From Marmoricola sp. (lineage in GTDB: Bacteria > Actinomycetota > Actinomycetes > Propionibacteriales > Nocardioidaceae), in NCBI GenBank assembly GCA_030151765.1, contig JASLCW010000028.1:1-11775 (forward strand): a DNA stretch of 11,775 bases, written 5' to 3'. Below the pieces are notes generated by a model. The model did not search any database. It saw nothing but the letters and a program-made list of their open reading frames with translations, and was not told the origin of the DNA. The first letter of the stretch is position 1; every line of letters starts with the position of its first letter. The position numbers and the translations under genes were made by a program. Shown here in pieces: positions 5,825 through 11,775 of this stretch.

Positions 5825-7062
5825 AGGTCCGCGGGCTGACCGCACTCGCACTCGTGGGTGCCTTCGGACTGGTCGGCTGCGGGCAGGGCGCGTCCTCGTC
5901 CGACCCGCAGCCAGCGACACCGGAGCCGTCGGCGGTTGCGGCGCCCCGGTCGCCGTCGCCGGCCGAGCAGGTGCGACTCGACGGGCAACTGCGTGCGGCC
6001 GCCTGGAAGAACGACGTGCCCACCGCGCGCGGATTGATCCGCCGGGGCGCCGGCGTCAACGCCAAGGACGACACCGAGCAGTCGGCCTACCTGGTCGCGA
6101 CCAGCGAGGGCCATCTCGACCTGCTCCGGCTCACCCTCCGCCACGGGGCCGACGTGACCTCGCTCGACAGCTGGGAGGGCACCGGCCTGATCCGTGCGGC
6201 CGAGCGCGGCCACTCCATGGTCGTCGGGCAGTTGCTGCGAGCAGGCGTCGCCCGCAACCACGTCAACCGGATCGGCTATCAGGCGATCCACGAGGCGATC
6301 TGGCTCGGCCGCCAGACCAGCGAGTACGACGCCACTGTGCGAGTGTTGTACGCCGGTGGCGCGCAATTCGATCGCCCGTCGGTCCGCGAGGGACTGACCC
6401 CACTCCAGATGGCGCGACAGCGCGGTCACCAGAACACGGAAAGGATCGTGCGCGACATGATGAACGAGTCGGTCAACCAGGGCACGGCGAACGGCGTACT
6501 GCTGAAGGCAGCGGCGGACGGCGATGCCGACAAGGTGGCCGCGGCCCTGCGCGCAGGTGCGGACATCGAGACCCGCGACGGCCACCGGCGTACCGCGCTG
6601 CTGCTGGCCGTGACCCACGACCATGTCGATGTCGCGAAGGTCCTGGTGGCACTCGGCGCCAGCCCCGACGCGCTCGACGACCGCCACGACACCCCGTGGC
6701 TGGTCACCGGTGTCACCGGCAGCGTGCCGATGCTCGAGGCACTGCTACCGGCGGATCCCGACCTGACGATCGTGAACCGCTACGGCGGCGTCTCCGTGAT
6801 CCCCGCCAGCGAACGCGGTCACGTCGACTACGTGCGCCGCGTCGTACGGACCGGGATCGACGTCAACCACGTCAACAACCTCGGCTGGACGGCCCTGCTC
6901 GAGGCGGTCATCCTCGGCGACGGCGGCACCGCGCACCAGGAGATCGTGAGGATCCTGCTGGCGAACGGCGCCGACCGATCCATCGCGGACAAGGACGGCG
7001 TGACTCCGCTGCAGCATGCCCAGCGCAAGGGCTTCGGCACGATCGTGAGCCTGCTCCGCTGA
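5821..7062 (+). CDS. Ankyrin-repeat lipoprotein with duplicated module
   Basis: GTG 5821 starts a 413-residue protein with a lipoprotein signal peptide: LVGC lipobox with Cys20, then a Ser/Pro-rich tether (21-50). The rest is ankyrin repeats in two modules. Module A (about 57-212) and module B (about 228-413) share the same unusual order: a normal repeat, an ERGH repeat (128-131 and 331-334), a repeat ending in NHVN (146-149 and 349-352), a longer repeat with an expanded helix (IHEAIWLGRQTSEYDATVRVL against LLEAVILGDGGTAHQEIVRIL), and a short cap (GLTPLQMARQRGH against GVTPLQHAQRKGF). Module B has one extra repeat at its start. Ankyrin solenoids bind proteins, so this is probably a membrane-anchored surface scaffold, and the co-translated propeller is the obvious candidate partner (inference). 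The start overlaps the upstream stop by 4 bp. Confidence 0.92.
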   Translation: MKVRGLTALALVGAFGLVGCGQGASSSDPQPATPEPSAVAAPRSPSPAEQVRLDGQLRAAAWKNDVPTARGLIRRGAGVNAKDDTEQSAYLVATSEGHLDLLRLTLRHGADVTSLDSWEGTGLIRAAERGHSMVVGQLLRAGVARNHVNRIGYQAIHEAIWLGRQTSEYDATVRVLYAGGAQFDRPSVREGLTPLQMARQRGHQNTERIVRDMMNESVNQGTANGVLLKAAADGDADKVAAALRAGADIETRDGHRRTALLLAVTHDHVDVAKVLVALGASPDALDDRHDTPWLVTGVTGSVPMLEALLPADPDLTIVNRYGGVSVIPASERGHVDYVRRVVRTGIDVNHVNNLGWTALLEAVILGDGGTAHQEIVRILLANGADRSIADKDGVTPLQHAQRKGFGTIVSLLR

Positions 7063-7066
7063 CGCG

Positions 7067-7072
7067 TAGGCT
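7067..7072 (+). promoter_or_regulatory. Probable -10 element (TAGGCT) 7 nt before GTG 7080
   Basis: TAGGCT matches TANNNT and sits 7 nt before GTG 7080, so transcription should start at or very near the start codon. It lies within the 17-bp gap after the ankyrin gene and gives the DUF1992 gene its own promoter. It also supports GTG 7080 over the much later ATG at about 7200. Confidence 0.55.
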
Positions 7073-7079
7073 AGGTGAC

Positions 7080-7631
7080 GTGGCCGAGAGTGAGGACTGG
7101 CCCGAGGGCCGACCCGAACGCGTGGACACTGCCCGCGATCGTCGTACCGGTAGCGCCGCGGCGGCCGCGCGCGTGCAGCAGCAGGCGACCTGGGTCGACA
7201 TGCAGGTACAGCAGGCCATCGCGCGCGGCGACTTCGACAACCTTCCCGGCGCCGGCAAGCCGATCGAGGGCCTCGACCGCGAACACGACCCCGACTGGTG
7301 GCTCAAGCAGCTCATCGCCCGCGAACGCATTACGGGCGTCCTGCCGCCGAGCCTGCAGCTGCGCAAGGACGACGCCGAGCTCGACGGCCTTCTCGACAAG
7401 GCCTTCGGCGAGGACGCGGCACGCGAGCTCGTCGAGGACTTCAACACGAGGGTGATCGCCGCCCGCTACTCGCTGCCCGAGGGGCCGCCGCTCATCACGA
7501 TGCCGCGCGATGTCGAGCAGACACTCGAGGACTGGCGTCGTCGTACGGCGAAGCGGCCTGCCCCCGCACCGGAGAACGCTGACCCGCCAGGGAGAACGGG
7601 CTTGTTCAGGCGCCTCTTCGGACGACGTTGA
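7080..7631 (+). CDS. DUF1992 (DnaJ-C28 conserved domain) protein
   Basis: The 183-residue protein has a short charged N-terminus (AESEDWPEGRPERVD) and then the DUF1992 domain: WVDMQVQQAIARGDFDNLPG, GAGKPIEGLD, DPDWWLKQLIARERI, LPPSLQLRKDDAEL and the DFNTRVIAARYSLPEGPPL segment. This domain is named after the C-terminal part of eukaryotic DNAJC28; here, as in most bacteria, there is no J domain. No biochemical role is established that I can name with confidence. It is soluble, with no signal peptide. The Arg- and Pro-rich tail (RTGLFRRLFGRR) is encoded by the last 26 bp that overlap the convergent dehydrogenase gene. The frame extends far upstream through the ankyrin gene, but GTG 7080 fits both domain length and the -10 element. 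Confidence 0.87.
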   Translation: MAESEDWPEGRPERVDTARDRRTGSAAAAARVQQQATWVDMQVQQAIARGDFDNLPGAGKPIEGLDREHDPDWWLKQLIARERITGVLPPSLQLRKDDAELDGLLDKAFGEDAARELVEDFNTRVIAARYSLPEGPPLITMPRDVEQTLEDWRRRTAKRPAPAPENADPPGRTGLFRRLFGRR

Positions 7632-8508
7632 CCAGGGGATCGCCGACGGCGTAACGCTCCAGTTGCTCGCGCACCAGCTTCTTCGCGCGCGGCCAGAAGG
7701 CGCTGCTGGGACCGGCGACATGGGGCGTGATCAGGGTGTTGGGAGCATCCCAGAGCGGATGGTCGGCCGGCAGTGGCTCGGGGTCGACGACATCGAGCGC
7801 GGCGCTGAGGCGACCACGCTGCAGCTCCTCGAGGAGAGCATCGGTGTCGACGATCCCGCCGCGCGCGATGTTCACCAGGAGGGCGCCGTCGCGCATGTGC
7901 GCCAGGAAGTCGGCGTCGACCAGGCCATGCGTCTCTGCCGTGAGCGGTGCCGCGACCACGACGACGTCCACGTCGGGCAGCAGCTTCGGCAGATCCGTGG
8001 TCGCGTGGACACCCGATCGCGCCGTACGCGCAACGCGTACGACGTCGACCTCGAAGGGCAGCAGCCGCGTCTCGAGAGCCTCGCCGATGCTGCCGTGACC
8101 GAGGATCAGCACGCGCCGGTCGGCCAGCGCCGGCCGGAAGCCCTGCGTCCACTCGTGCCGGTCCTGCGCGCGGACGAAACCGGGAATGTCCCGCAGCGAC
8201 GACAGGATCAGCGTGATCGCCAGTTCCGCGGTCGACGCACTGTGGATGCCGCGGCCGTTGCACAGGGTCGCCGTCGCAGGGACGTCGTCGATGAGGTGCT
8301 CATAGCCGGCGGTCAGCAACTGGACCACGTCCAGCCGCGGCATCCTCCGGAGTACGGCGACCTCGTCGGCCATGATCCGGTAGGGCATCACGTAGAAGCC
8401 GATCCGCCCCAGGTCCTCCTCCGCGGGTCCGCCCTTCTCCCCGACGACGTAGTCGAGACCGGCGGGCAGGTCGTCGACGGCGAAGGGCAGCCAGACCGTG
8501 TCAGGCAT
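7606..8508 (-). CDS. NAD-dependent D-2-hydroxyacid dehydrogenase
   Basis: The 300-residue protein has the family's two-domain layout. The catalytic-domain loop LLTAGYEHL lies at 64-72, the Rossmann dinucleotide motif GHGSIG at 137-142, and the catalytic residues are Arg216 (VNIARGGIVD), Glu244 (DVVDPEPLP) and His263 (TPHVAG). The Arg/Glu/His set is complete, so it should interconvert a 2-oxoacid and a D-2-hydroxyacid using NAD(P)H. An acidic residue is not obvious at the end of beta-2 (VRVARTARS), where two Arg instead suggest NADPH preference as in GHPR/HPR-like subgroups; this is inference. The substrate is not recognisable. Its ATG (8508) lies inside the end of the amidotransferase gene (8-bp overlap), so the two form one operon. 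The 3' end overlaps the convergent DUF1992 gene by 26 bp. Confidence 0.92.
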   Translation of the reverse strand: MPDTVWLPFAVDDLPAGLDYVVGEKGGPAEEDLGRIGFYVMPYRIMADEVAVLRRMPRLDVVQLLTAGYEHLIDDVPATATLCNGRGIHSASTAELAITLILSSLRDIPGFVRAQDRHEWTQGFRPALADRRVLILGHGSIGEALETRLLPFEVDVVRVARTARSGVHATTDLPKLLPDVDVVVVAAPLTAETHGLVDADFLAHMRDGALLVNIARGGIVDTDALLEELQRGRLSAALDVVDPEPLPADHPLWDAPNTLITPHVAGPSSAFWPRAKKLVREQLERYAVGDPLVNVVRRGA

Positions 8509-9214
8509 CGGTCACCCGCTCGACGACCACCCGCGCGAAGCCGGCCGCGATCAGCCGATTCATCCGAAGTACGTCGTCCTCCTGGGCTGCGAAGTCGTCA
8601 TGGCCGCGCTTGAGCGTCTCGGTGTCGGAACCGTGGTCGACGTCCATCCAGGCGTCGTACGTCGCCAGATCGATCTCGGGATGGAACTGGACGCCCCAGC
8701 TGGTGCCGATCCGAAAAGCCTGGTGCGGGTATGCCGACGACTCGCCCAGCCAGGCGGCTCCCGAGGGCAGCGTGGCGATCATGTCGCCGTGATAGGCGGC
8801 CGCCCGGAAGGGGCTCGGCAGGCCTCCGAAGACCGGATCCTCAGCAGCCTCCTCACGCCACCTGACCTCGACGACGCCGGCCTCCAGGCCGTTGTCCCCC
8901 ACCGAGGTCGAGCCACCGAAGGCCTGCGCCATCAACTGACCGCCGAGACAGATCCCCAGCGAGGGCCGACCCGATGCCCCGGCTCGACGCATCAGGGCGC
9001 GAATGTCCTCGAGCCAGGGGAATCCGGCATCGTCCAGCGAGCTCATGTCGCCCCCGAGGACGAGCAGGCCGTCGGCATCCAGCTCGTGGGGAACCACCTC
9101 GCCGTCGTACGGGCGGATCACCTCGCAGGTGATGCCCTCCTCGGCGAGCCAGCCGTCGAAGACACACAGCGGATCGGAGGCATCGGGCTGCACGACGAGC
9201 ACGTGGGCGGTCAC
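8501..9214 (-). CDS. Class I glutamine amidotransferase (GMP synthase-like domain)
   Basis: From GTG 9214 the 237-residue protein is a free-standing class I GATase. The nucleophile is Cys89 in GICLGGQLMAQAFGG, and the triad is completed by His178 and Glu180 in VQFHPEID. The oxyanion strand LLVLGGDMS (50-58) is present. There is no fused synthetase domain, so it resembles the stand-alone GuaA-N-like proteins that hydrolyse glutamine, or gamma-glutamyl compounds as in the PuuD-type relatives. The true substrate is unknown. The frame is open to 9382, but that extension overlaps the divergent FBP gene; GTG 9214 sits directly before the first strand (AHVLVVQ). Its stop overlaps the dehydrogenase start, implying coupled translation. 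No strong ribosome binding site is visible: GAGGAG is about 15 nt upstream, too far. Confidence 0.9.
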   Translation of the reverse strand: MTAHVLVVQPDASDPLCVFDGWLAEEGITCEVIRPYDGEVVPHELDADGLLVLGGDMSSLDDAGFPWLEDIRALMRRAGASGRPSLGICLGGQLMAQAFGGSTSVGDNGLEAGVVEVRWREEAAEDPVFGGLPSPFRAAAYHGDMIATLPSGAAWLGESSAYPHQAFRIGTSWGVQFHPEIDLATYDAWMDVDHGSDTETLKRGHDDFAAQEDDVLRMNRLIAAGFARVVVERVTDA

Positions 9215-9271
9215 ACGAGCATCATGCCGCTCCTCGGCGAAAACCGATCGCGACCCCGTCCGGTCACGTGG

Positions 9272-9277
9272 TTGGAT
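9272..9277 (+). promoter_or_regulatory. Weak -10 candidate (TTGGAT) 7 nt before ATG 9285
   Basis: TTGGAT departs from TANNNT at the important second base, but has the same 7-nt spacing to the start codon as the better examples at 827 and 7067. No Shine-Dalgarno precedes ATG 9285. Confidence 0.25.
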
Positions 9278-9284
9278 CGGCGAC

Positions 9285-9779
9285 ATGGAGCCCGTGACCG
9301 ACACCGAGATCCGCGGCTCCTTCGTCAATGCCTCGAAGGGCGAGGCGAAGCGCCTCAACCTCCCCGCCGACCTTCCCGACACCCGCTGGGCGGACCTCGA
9401 CTTCCTCGGGTGGGTGGATCCGAAGGCGCCGATGCAGAGCTATCTGGTCGTCCCGGCGGAGGGCGGACTCGTCGGCGTACAGCTGCGGCGCAACACCTCC
9501 GGCGTCGGTCCGCGCCGGGCGAAGATGTGCTCCCTCTGCCTGACCACGCACTCCGGCCAGGGCGTCTCGCTGATGGTCGCGCGCCGGGCCGGGCAGGCCG
9601 GTCGCGACGGCAACACCGTCGGTCTCGACATCTGTGCCGGACTCGAGTGCTCGCTCTACGCCCGCGGCATCCTTCCGGCGCCGACCGTGAGTGCCGCCCA
9701 CGAGACCCTGAGCACCGACGAGCGCATCGCGCGGCTGCAGAACAACCTGTCGACCTTCGTCGATCGGGTACGGCGCTGA
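9285..9779 (+). CDS. FBP (EF-G-binding, FusB-like) zinc-finger protein
   Basis: The 164-residue protein matches the FBP C-terminal domain family, the treble-clef zinc domain of FusB-type elongation factor G-binding proteins. An N-terminal helix (TDTEIRGSFVNASKGEAKRLNLP) leads into the Trp-containing LDFLGWVDPKAPMQSYLV segment, then the zinc ligands: CSLC (Cys82, Cys85) and CAGLEC (Cys117, Cys122). FusB proteins release stalled EF-G from the ribosome and can confer fusidic acid resistance. Actinobacterial relatives are common and mostly untested, so resistance should not be assumed. ATG 9285 gives the expected length; a 70-bp spacer (9215-9284) separates it from the divergent amidotransferase. 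Its TGA is immediately followed by the stop of the convergent gene. Confidence 0.88.
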   Translation: MEPVTDTEIRGSFVNASKGEAKRLNLPADLPDTRWADLDFLGWVDPKAPMQSYLVVPAEGGLVGVQLRRNTSGVGPRRAKMCSLCLTTHSGQGVSLMVARRAGQAGRDGNTVGLDICAGLECSLYARGILPAPTVSAAHETLSTDERIARLQNNLSTFVDRVRR

Positions 9780-11486
9780 TCAGCGAGCCCGGCCGAAGCC
9801 GATCTTCTTGCTGCGCGACTGATAACCGGGCTTGGTGATCGTCACCCGGACCGCGATCACCTTGTGACGGAAGGCCTTCTTGATCTTCAGCGTCATCGAG
9901 GTCGCACCCTTGAGTGCCTTGCTGCCGGCGTACCACTGGTAGACCGCGCGGAGGCCCTGAGAGCGGCCCGCGGCCGAGAAGACCGGCTTGCTCACCCTGA
10001 CCGTCTTCCCGGCCACGGCCTTTCCGTGCTTGGCGGGCCAGTGAGCGATCCACGACAGCGGCATCGACTTCGCCGGTGCGGGTCCGGTGCTCGGTGAGGG
10101 CGTCGGGGTGGGCGTGGGTGTCGTGCCGACCTCGCCCGGGGTGCCCTGCAGGTTGTAGTAGCTGCCGTTGAGTGCCTCCGAACGGCGGCCGTCCGCATCG
10201 AGGGCGAAGACCCAGAAGGCGGCATCGGTGGCGGGGACGGTGTCGGGCAGGACGAAGCTCGTCGTACCCGCTCCGCTCACCCGCCCGATCACGTGCCCGC
10301 TCGGCTGGGGAACAGGGTCGAGGATCTCGTAGCCGGTGACGCCGACGTCGTCGGTTGCCAGGGCCGGCCACGACAGGGTGCGGCCACCGGCGAAGTCGAA
10401 GGAGTGCGGGGCCGTCGACCCGGCCTGCCAGGCCGGCACCGGCGTGGCCAGATGGTCGTCGCAGACCGCGGAGTCGGTGCCGATGACCACGCGCCCCGAT
10501 GTGGAGCCGCCGACGAGCCGACCGTCGACGGTCCCGTCGGCGGCGATCCGCACCTGGTCCAGATAGAGCGCATCGGCGGGAAGCGTGTAGGAACCGAGGA
10601 CGGCGCCGGTGGCCGTGGACCGGAGCCGGTAGACGGACTCGGTCGTCGTGGTGCCGCTGACGGCGTTGTCCACGGTCACGAAGCTGGTGCCACAGGGGGT
10701 GAATCCGCCCTGGTACTCGACCGTTCCCGTCGACGGCGCGGTGAGCTCACCGCTCTGCCAGGTGTGCGAGGTGCCCTGTTGAAGATCGACGACGACCGCG
10801 TGCCGGCTGCGCGTCGCGTCGCTCAGCCCCCACGTGAAGATGATCTCGTCCTGGTCACCGCTCCACCGGCCGATCGACGGCTGGATGTCCCAGCTGTCCG
10901 CGTAGTTCCCGTCGATGTCGGTGGTGTCGGCGGTGTAGACGACGTGCGGGGTCCTGCCCACGTCGAGGACCCGGGTGAAGCGTTCGAGGTCGCTGCCTCC
11001 CTGCGGACCCGAACCCGCCACCGTGCACTGGAGTACGAAGGACACGTACCGCAGATTGGGCGAGGCCTGGATCGTCGGAGTGCCGTCGGTGCAGGGGAAG
11101 GTCTGGTCGAGGACCCGCAGGGCCGGGTCGGCACTGGCGTCATAGATCTGCACCTGACGCTGGCTCGCCGTCTTCGTCTCGACCATGTAGGCGTCGCCGA
11201 CATCGGACGTGGCGCGGAGATAGCCGGTTCCGGTGGTCGAGAGGATCGTCGCGCTGTCGTACCGGCGGGACACCGTGTACGTGTAGACGTCCCCGGAGGG
11301 ACCGGTCTGGCCGACGTCGGTGAAGGACGACGAGGTCACTCCCGGAGCCCAGAAGGTGATGTCGCCGACCTGTGCCCCACCCGGTGTGTTGTCAGCCGGG
11401 GTGGCATTCGAGGTGCCGGCGATCGCGAACGATCCGCCGAGGAGGGTGGCCGCGCACACCAGTGCGGACAGGGAGCGCCGAGTCAT
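9780..11486 (-). CDS. Large secreted protein: beta-propeller, FN3-like and Ig-like domains
   Basis: The 568-residue product has a Sec signal peptide (MTRRSLSALVCAATLLGGSF, cleavage likely after NATPA or nearby). Residues about 35-345 are beta-rich with TolB-like propeller strands (LRATSDVGDAYMVET, NLRYVSFVLQC, DQDEIIFTWGLSD). About 350-450 look like a fibronectin type III module (TLSWPALATDDVGVTGYEIL, then FWVFALDADGRRSE). A Thr-Pro linker (about 455-473) joins a C-terminal Ig-like domain typical of actinobacterial surface proteins (VYQWYAGSKALKGATSMTLK, then VRVTITKPGYQS). No catalytic motif, sortase signal or membrane anchor is seen, so it is probably a released or wall-associated binding or adhesion protein. 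Function unknown. AGGTGA precedes ATG 11486 too closely for an ideal ribosome binding site. Confidence 0.85.
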   Translation of the reverse strand: MTRRSLSALVCAATLLGGSFAIAGTSNATPADNTPGGAQVGDITFWAPGVTSSSFTDVGQTGPSGDVYTYTVSRRYDSATILSTTGTGYLRATSDVGDAYMVETKTASQRQVQIYDASADPALRVLDQTFPCTDGTPTIQASPNLRYVSFVLQCTVAGSGPQGGSDLERFTRVLDVGRTPHVVYTADTTDIDGNYADSWDIQPSIGRWSGDQDEIIFTWGLSDATRSRHAVVVDLQQGTSHTWQSGELTAPSTGTVEYQGGFTPCGTSFVTVDNAVSGTTTTESVYRLRSTATGAVLGSYTLPADALYLDQVRIAADGTVDGRLVGGSTSGRVVIGTDSAVCDDHLATPVPAWQAGSTAPHSFDFAGGRTLSWPALATDDVGVTGYEILDPVPQPSGHVIGRVSGAGTTSFVLPDTVPATDAAFWVFALDADGRRSEALNGSYYNLQGTPGEVGTTPTPTPTPSPSTGPAPAKSMPLSWIAHWPAKHGKAVAGKTVRVSKPVFSAAGRSQGLRAVYQWYAGSKALKGATSMTLKIKKAFRHKVIAVRVTITKPGYQSRSKKIGFGRAR

Positions 11487-11580
11487 TCACCTAGCGTCGC
11501 TGCGTCCGGCCGGCAAGTCCTCAGGGAAGCACCCCGAGATCTGTCGCCGGAATCACGTCAAGGAAGGGCCGCTGGCCCAC

Positions 11581-11586
11581 TACCGT
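11581..11586 (+). promoter_or_regulatory. Probable -10 element (TACCGT) 6 nt before GTG 11593
   Basis: TACCGT fits TANNNT and is 6 nt from GTG 11593, consistent with a leaderless start. No Shine-Dalgarno is present. It lies in the 106-bp divergent spacer (11487-11592), in which nothing else was recognised except a TTGACG on the minus strand (11561-11556) that could serve the opposite gene but lacks a clear -10 partner. Confidence 0.4.
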
Positions 11587-11592
11587 TGACGG

Positions 11593-11775
11593 GTGCAGAA
11601 CGCAGCGCCGCCGACCCTGGTCGAGCGCGACCGGGAACTCGGTGCGCTCGACGGCTTGGTGGCAGCCACCCTCGAGGGACGCGGCGGCTCGGGACGAGTC
11701 CTCGGTGCCGCGGGCGTCGGCAAGACCGCACTGGTGCTGCAGGCCGCTGACTGCCTGCGCGACGACTTCCCGGGC
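11593..11775 (+). CDS. STAND/AAA-type ATPase regulator, N-terminal fragment
   Basis: Only the first 61 codons are visible; the frame is open at the right edge. The start LVERDRELGALDGLV is the entry helix seen in large actinobacterial regulators of the LAL/LuxR, AfsR and NB-ARC types. The Walker A motif GAAGVGKT follows, then ALVLQAADCLRDDFPG, which resembles the NB-ARC stretch ending in 'FPDG'. These proteins bind ATP and usually carry C-terminal TPR/WD repeats or a LuxR HTH; which type this is cannot be told here. The strand before Walker A (GRVL) is about three residues shorter than I expect for the family. GTG 11593 is supported by the -10 element at 11581-11586. Confidence 0.75.
   Translation, partial: MQNAAPPTLVERDRELGALDGLVAATLEGRGGSGRVLGAAGVGKTALVLQAADCLRDDFPG

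Noticed and set aside
9212..9226. Mini-frame ATG ATG CTC GTG TGA just before the amidotransferase start
   Set aside because: Four codons, no ribosome binding site at proper distance and no sign of an attenuator; most likely chance.
9215..9382. N-terminal extension of the amidotransferase to 9382
   Set aside because: It would overlap the divergent FBP gene by about 100 bp and adds non-family sequence before the first strand of the GATase fold.
10080..10135. GGTGGGCGTGGGTG-like simple repeat
   Set aside because: It is the codon run for the Thr-Pro linker of the secreted protein, not a regulatory or structural repeat.
1..11775. CRISPR array, tRNA/rRNA, transposase, integrase, phage or defence genes
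   Set aside because: No periodic direct repeats with spacers, no cloverleaf sequence, and no protein signature of any of these was found; the only repeats are the kinase insertion and the two palindromes.

Overview
The window is high-GC, densely packed bacterial DNA from an actinomycete. Codon use, frequent GTG starts, probable leaderless promoters and the gene families (DesA3-like desaturase, NarL-type two-component pair, FBP-domain protein, DUF1992 protein, actinobacterial Ig-like repeat) all fit this. A Nocardioides-like member of the Propionibacteriales is my best guess, but that is inference. I see no tRNA, rRNA, CRISPR array, transposase or integrase.

Layout. (1) 1-767: 3' part of an acyl-CoA desaturase, closed by a long palindrome (773-822). 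(2) 827-2740: a CalB-like lipase whose N-terminus is disrupted, then a catalytically complete formylglycine-generating enzyme 12 bp downstream. (3) 2737-2780: a second palindrome of the same family, shared by the convergent FGE and response regulator genes, whose stop codons lie in its two ends. (4) 2777-4706, minus strand: a NarL/DesK-type response regulator and sensor kinase. The kinase gene carries a 119-bp insertion that frameshifts its last 20 codons. (5) 4847-7062: an exported SMP-30-like beta-propeller overlapping by 4 bp a lipoprotein made of two related ankyrin modules. (6) 7080-7631: a DUF1992 protein, converging on and overlapping a minus-strand pair, a D-2-hydroxyacid dehydrogenase (7606-8508) and a class I glutamine amidotransferase (8501-9214). 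(7) 9285-9779: an FBP (FusB-like) zinc protein whose stop directly abuts that of a large secreted beta-propeller/FN3/Ig-like protein (9780-11486, minus). (8) 11593-end: N-terminus of a STAND/AAA-type ATPase regulator.

The standout is at 3466-3674 inside the kinase gene. A 51-bp direct repeat flanks an inverted segment, which forms near-perfect 78-bp inverted arms around a 6-nt spacer, with 4-bp and 6-bp microhomology at the junctions. This is the forward-inverted-forward signature of a double template switch. Removing 119 bp restores a 394-residue kinase whose stop overlaps the regulator start as GTGA. It is either a real knock-out or phase-type mutation, or an assembly chimera; single-base differences between the copies keep a mixed-strain origin open. 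The lipase start region looks like a second lesion: a promoter and ATG are present in the wrong frame for the body, and no signal peptide remains. I do not see a new multi-gene defence or metabolic system.
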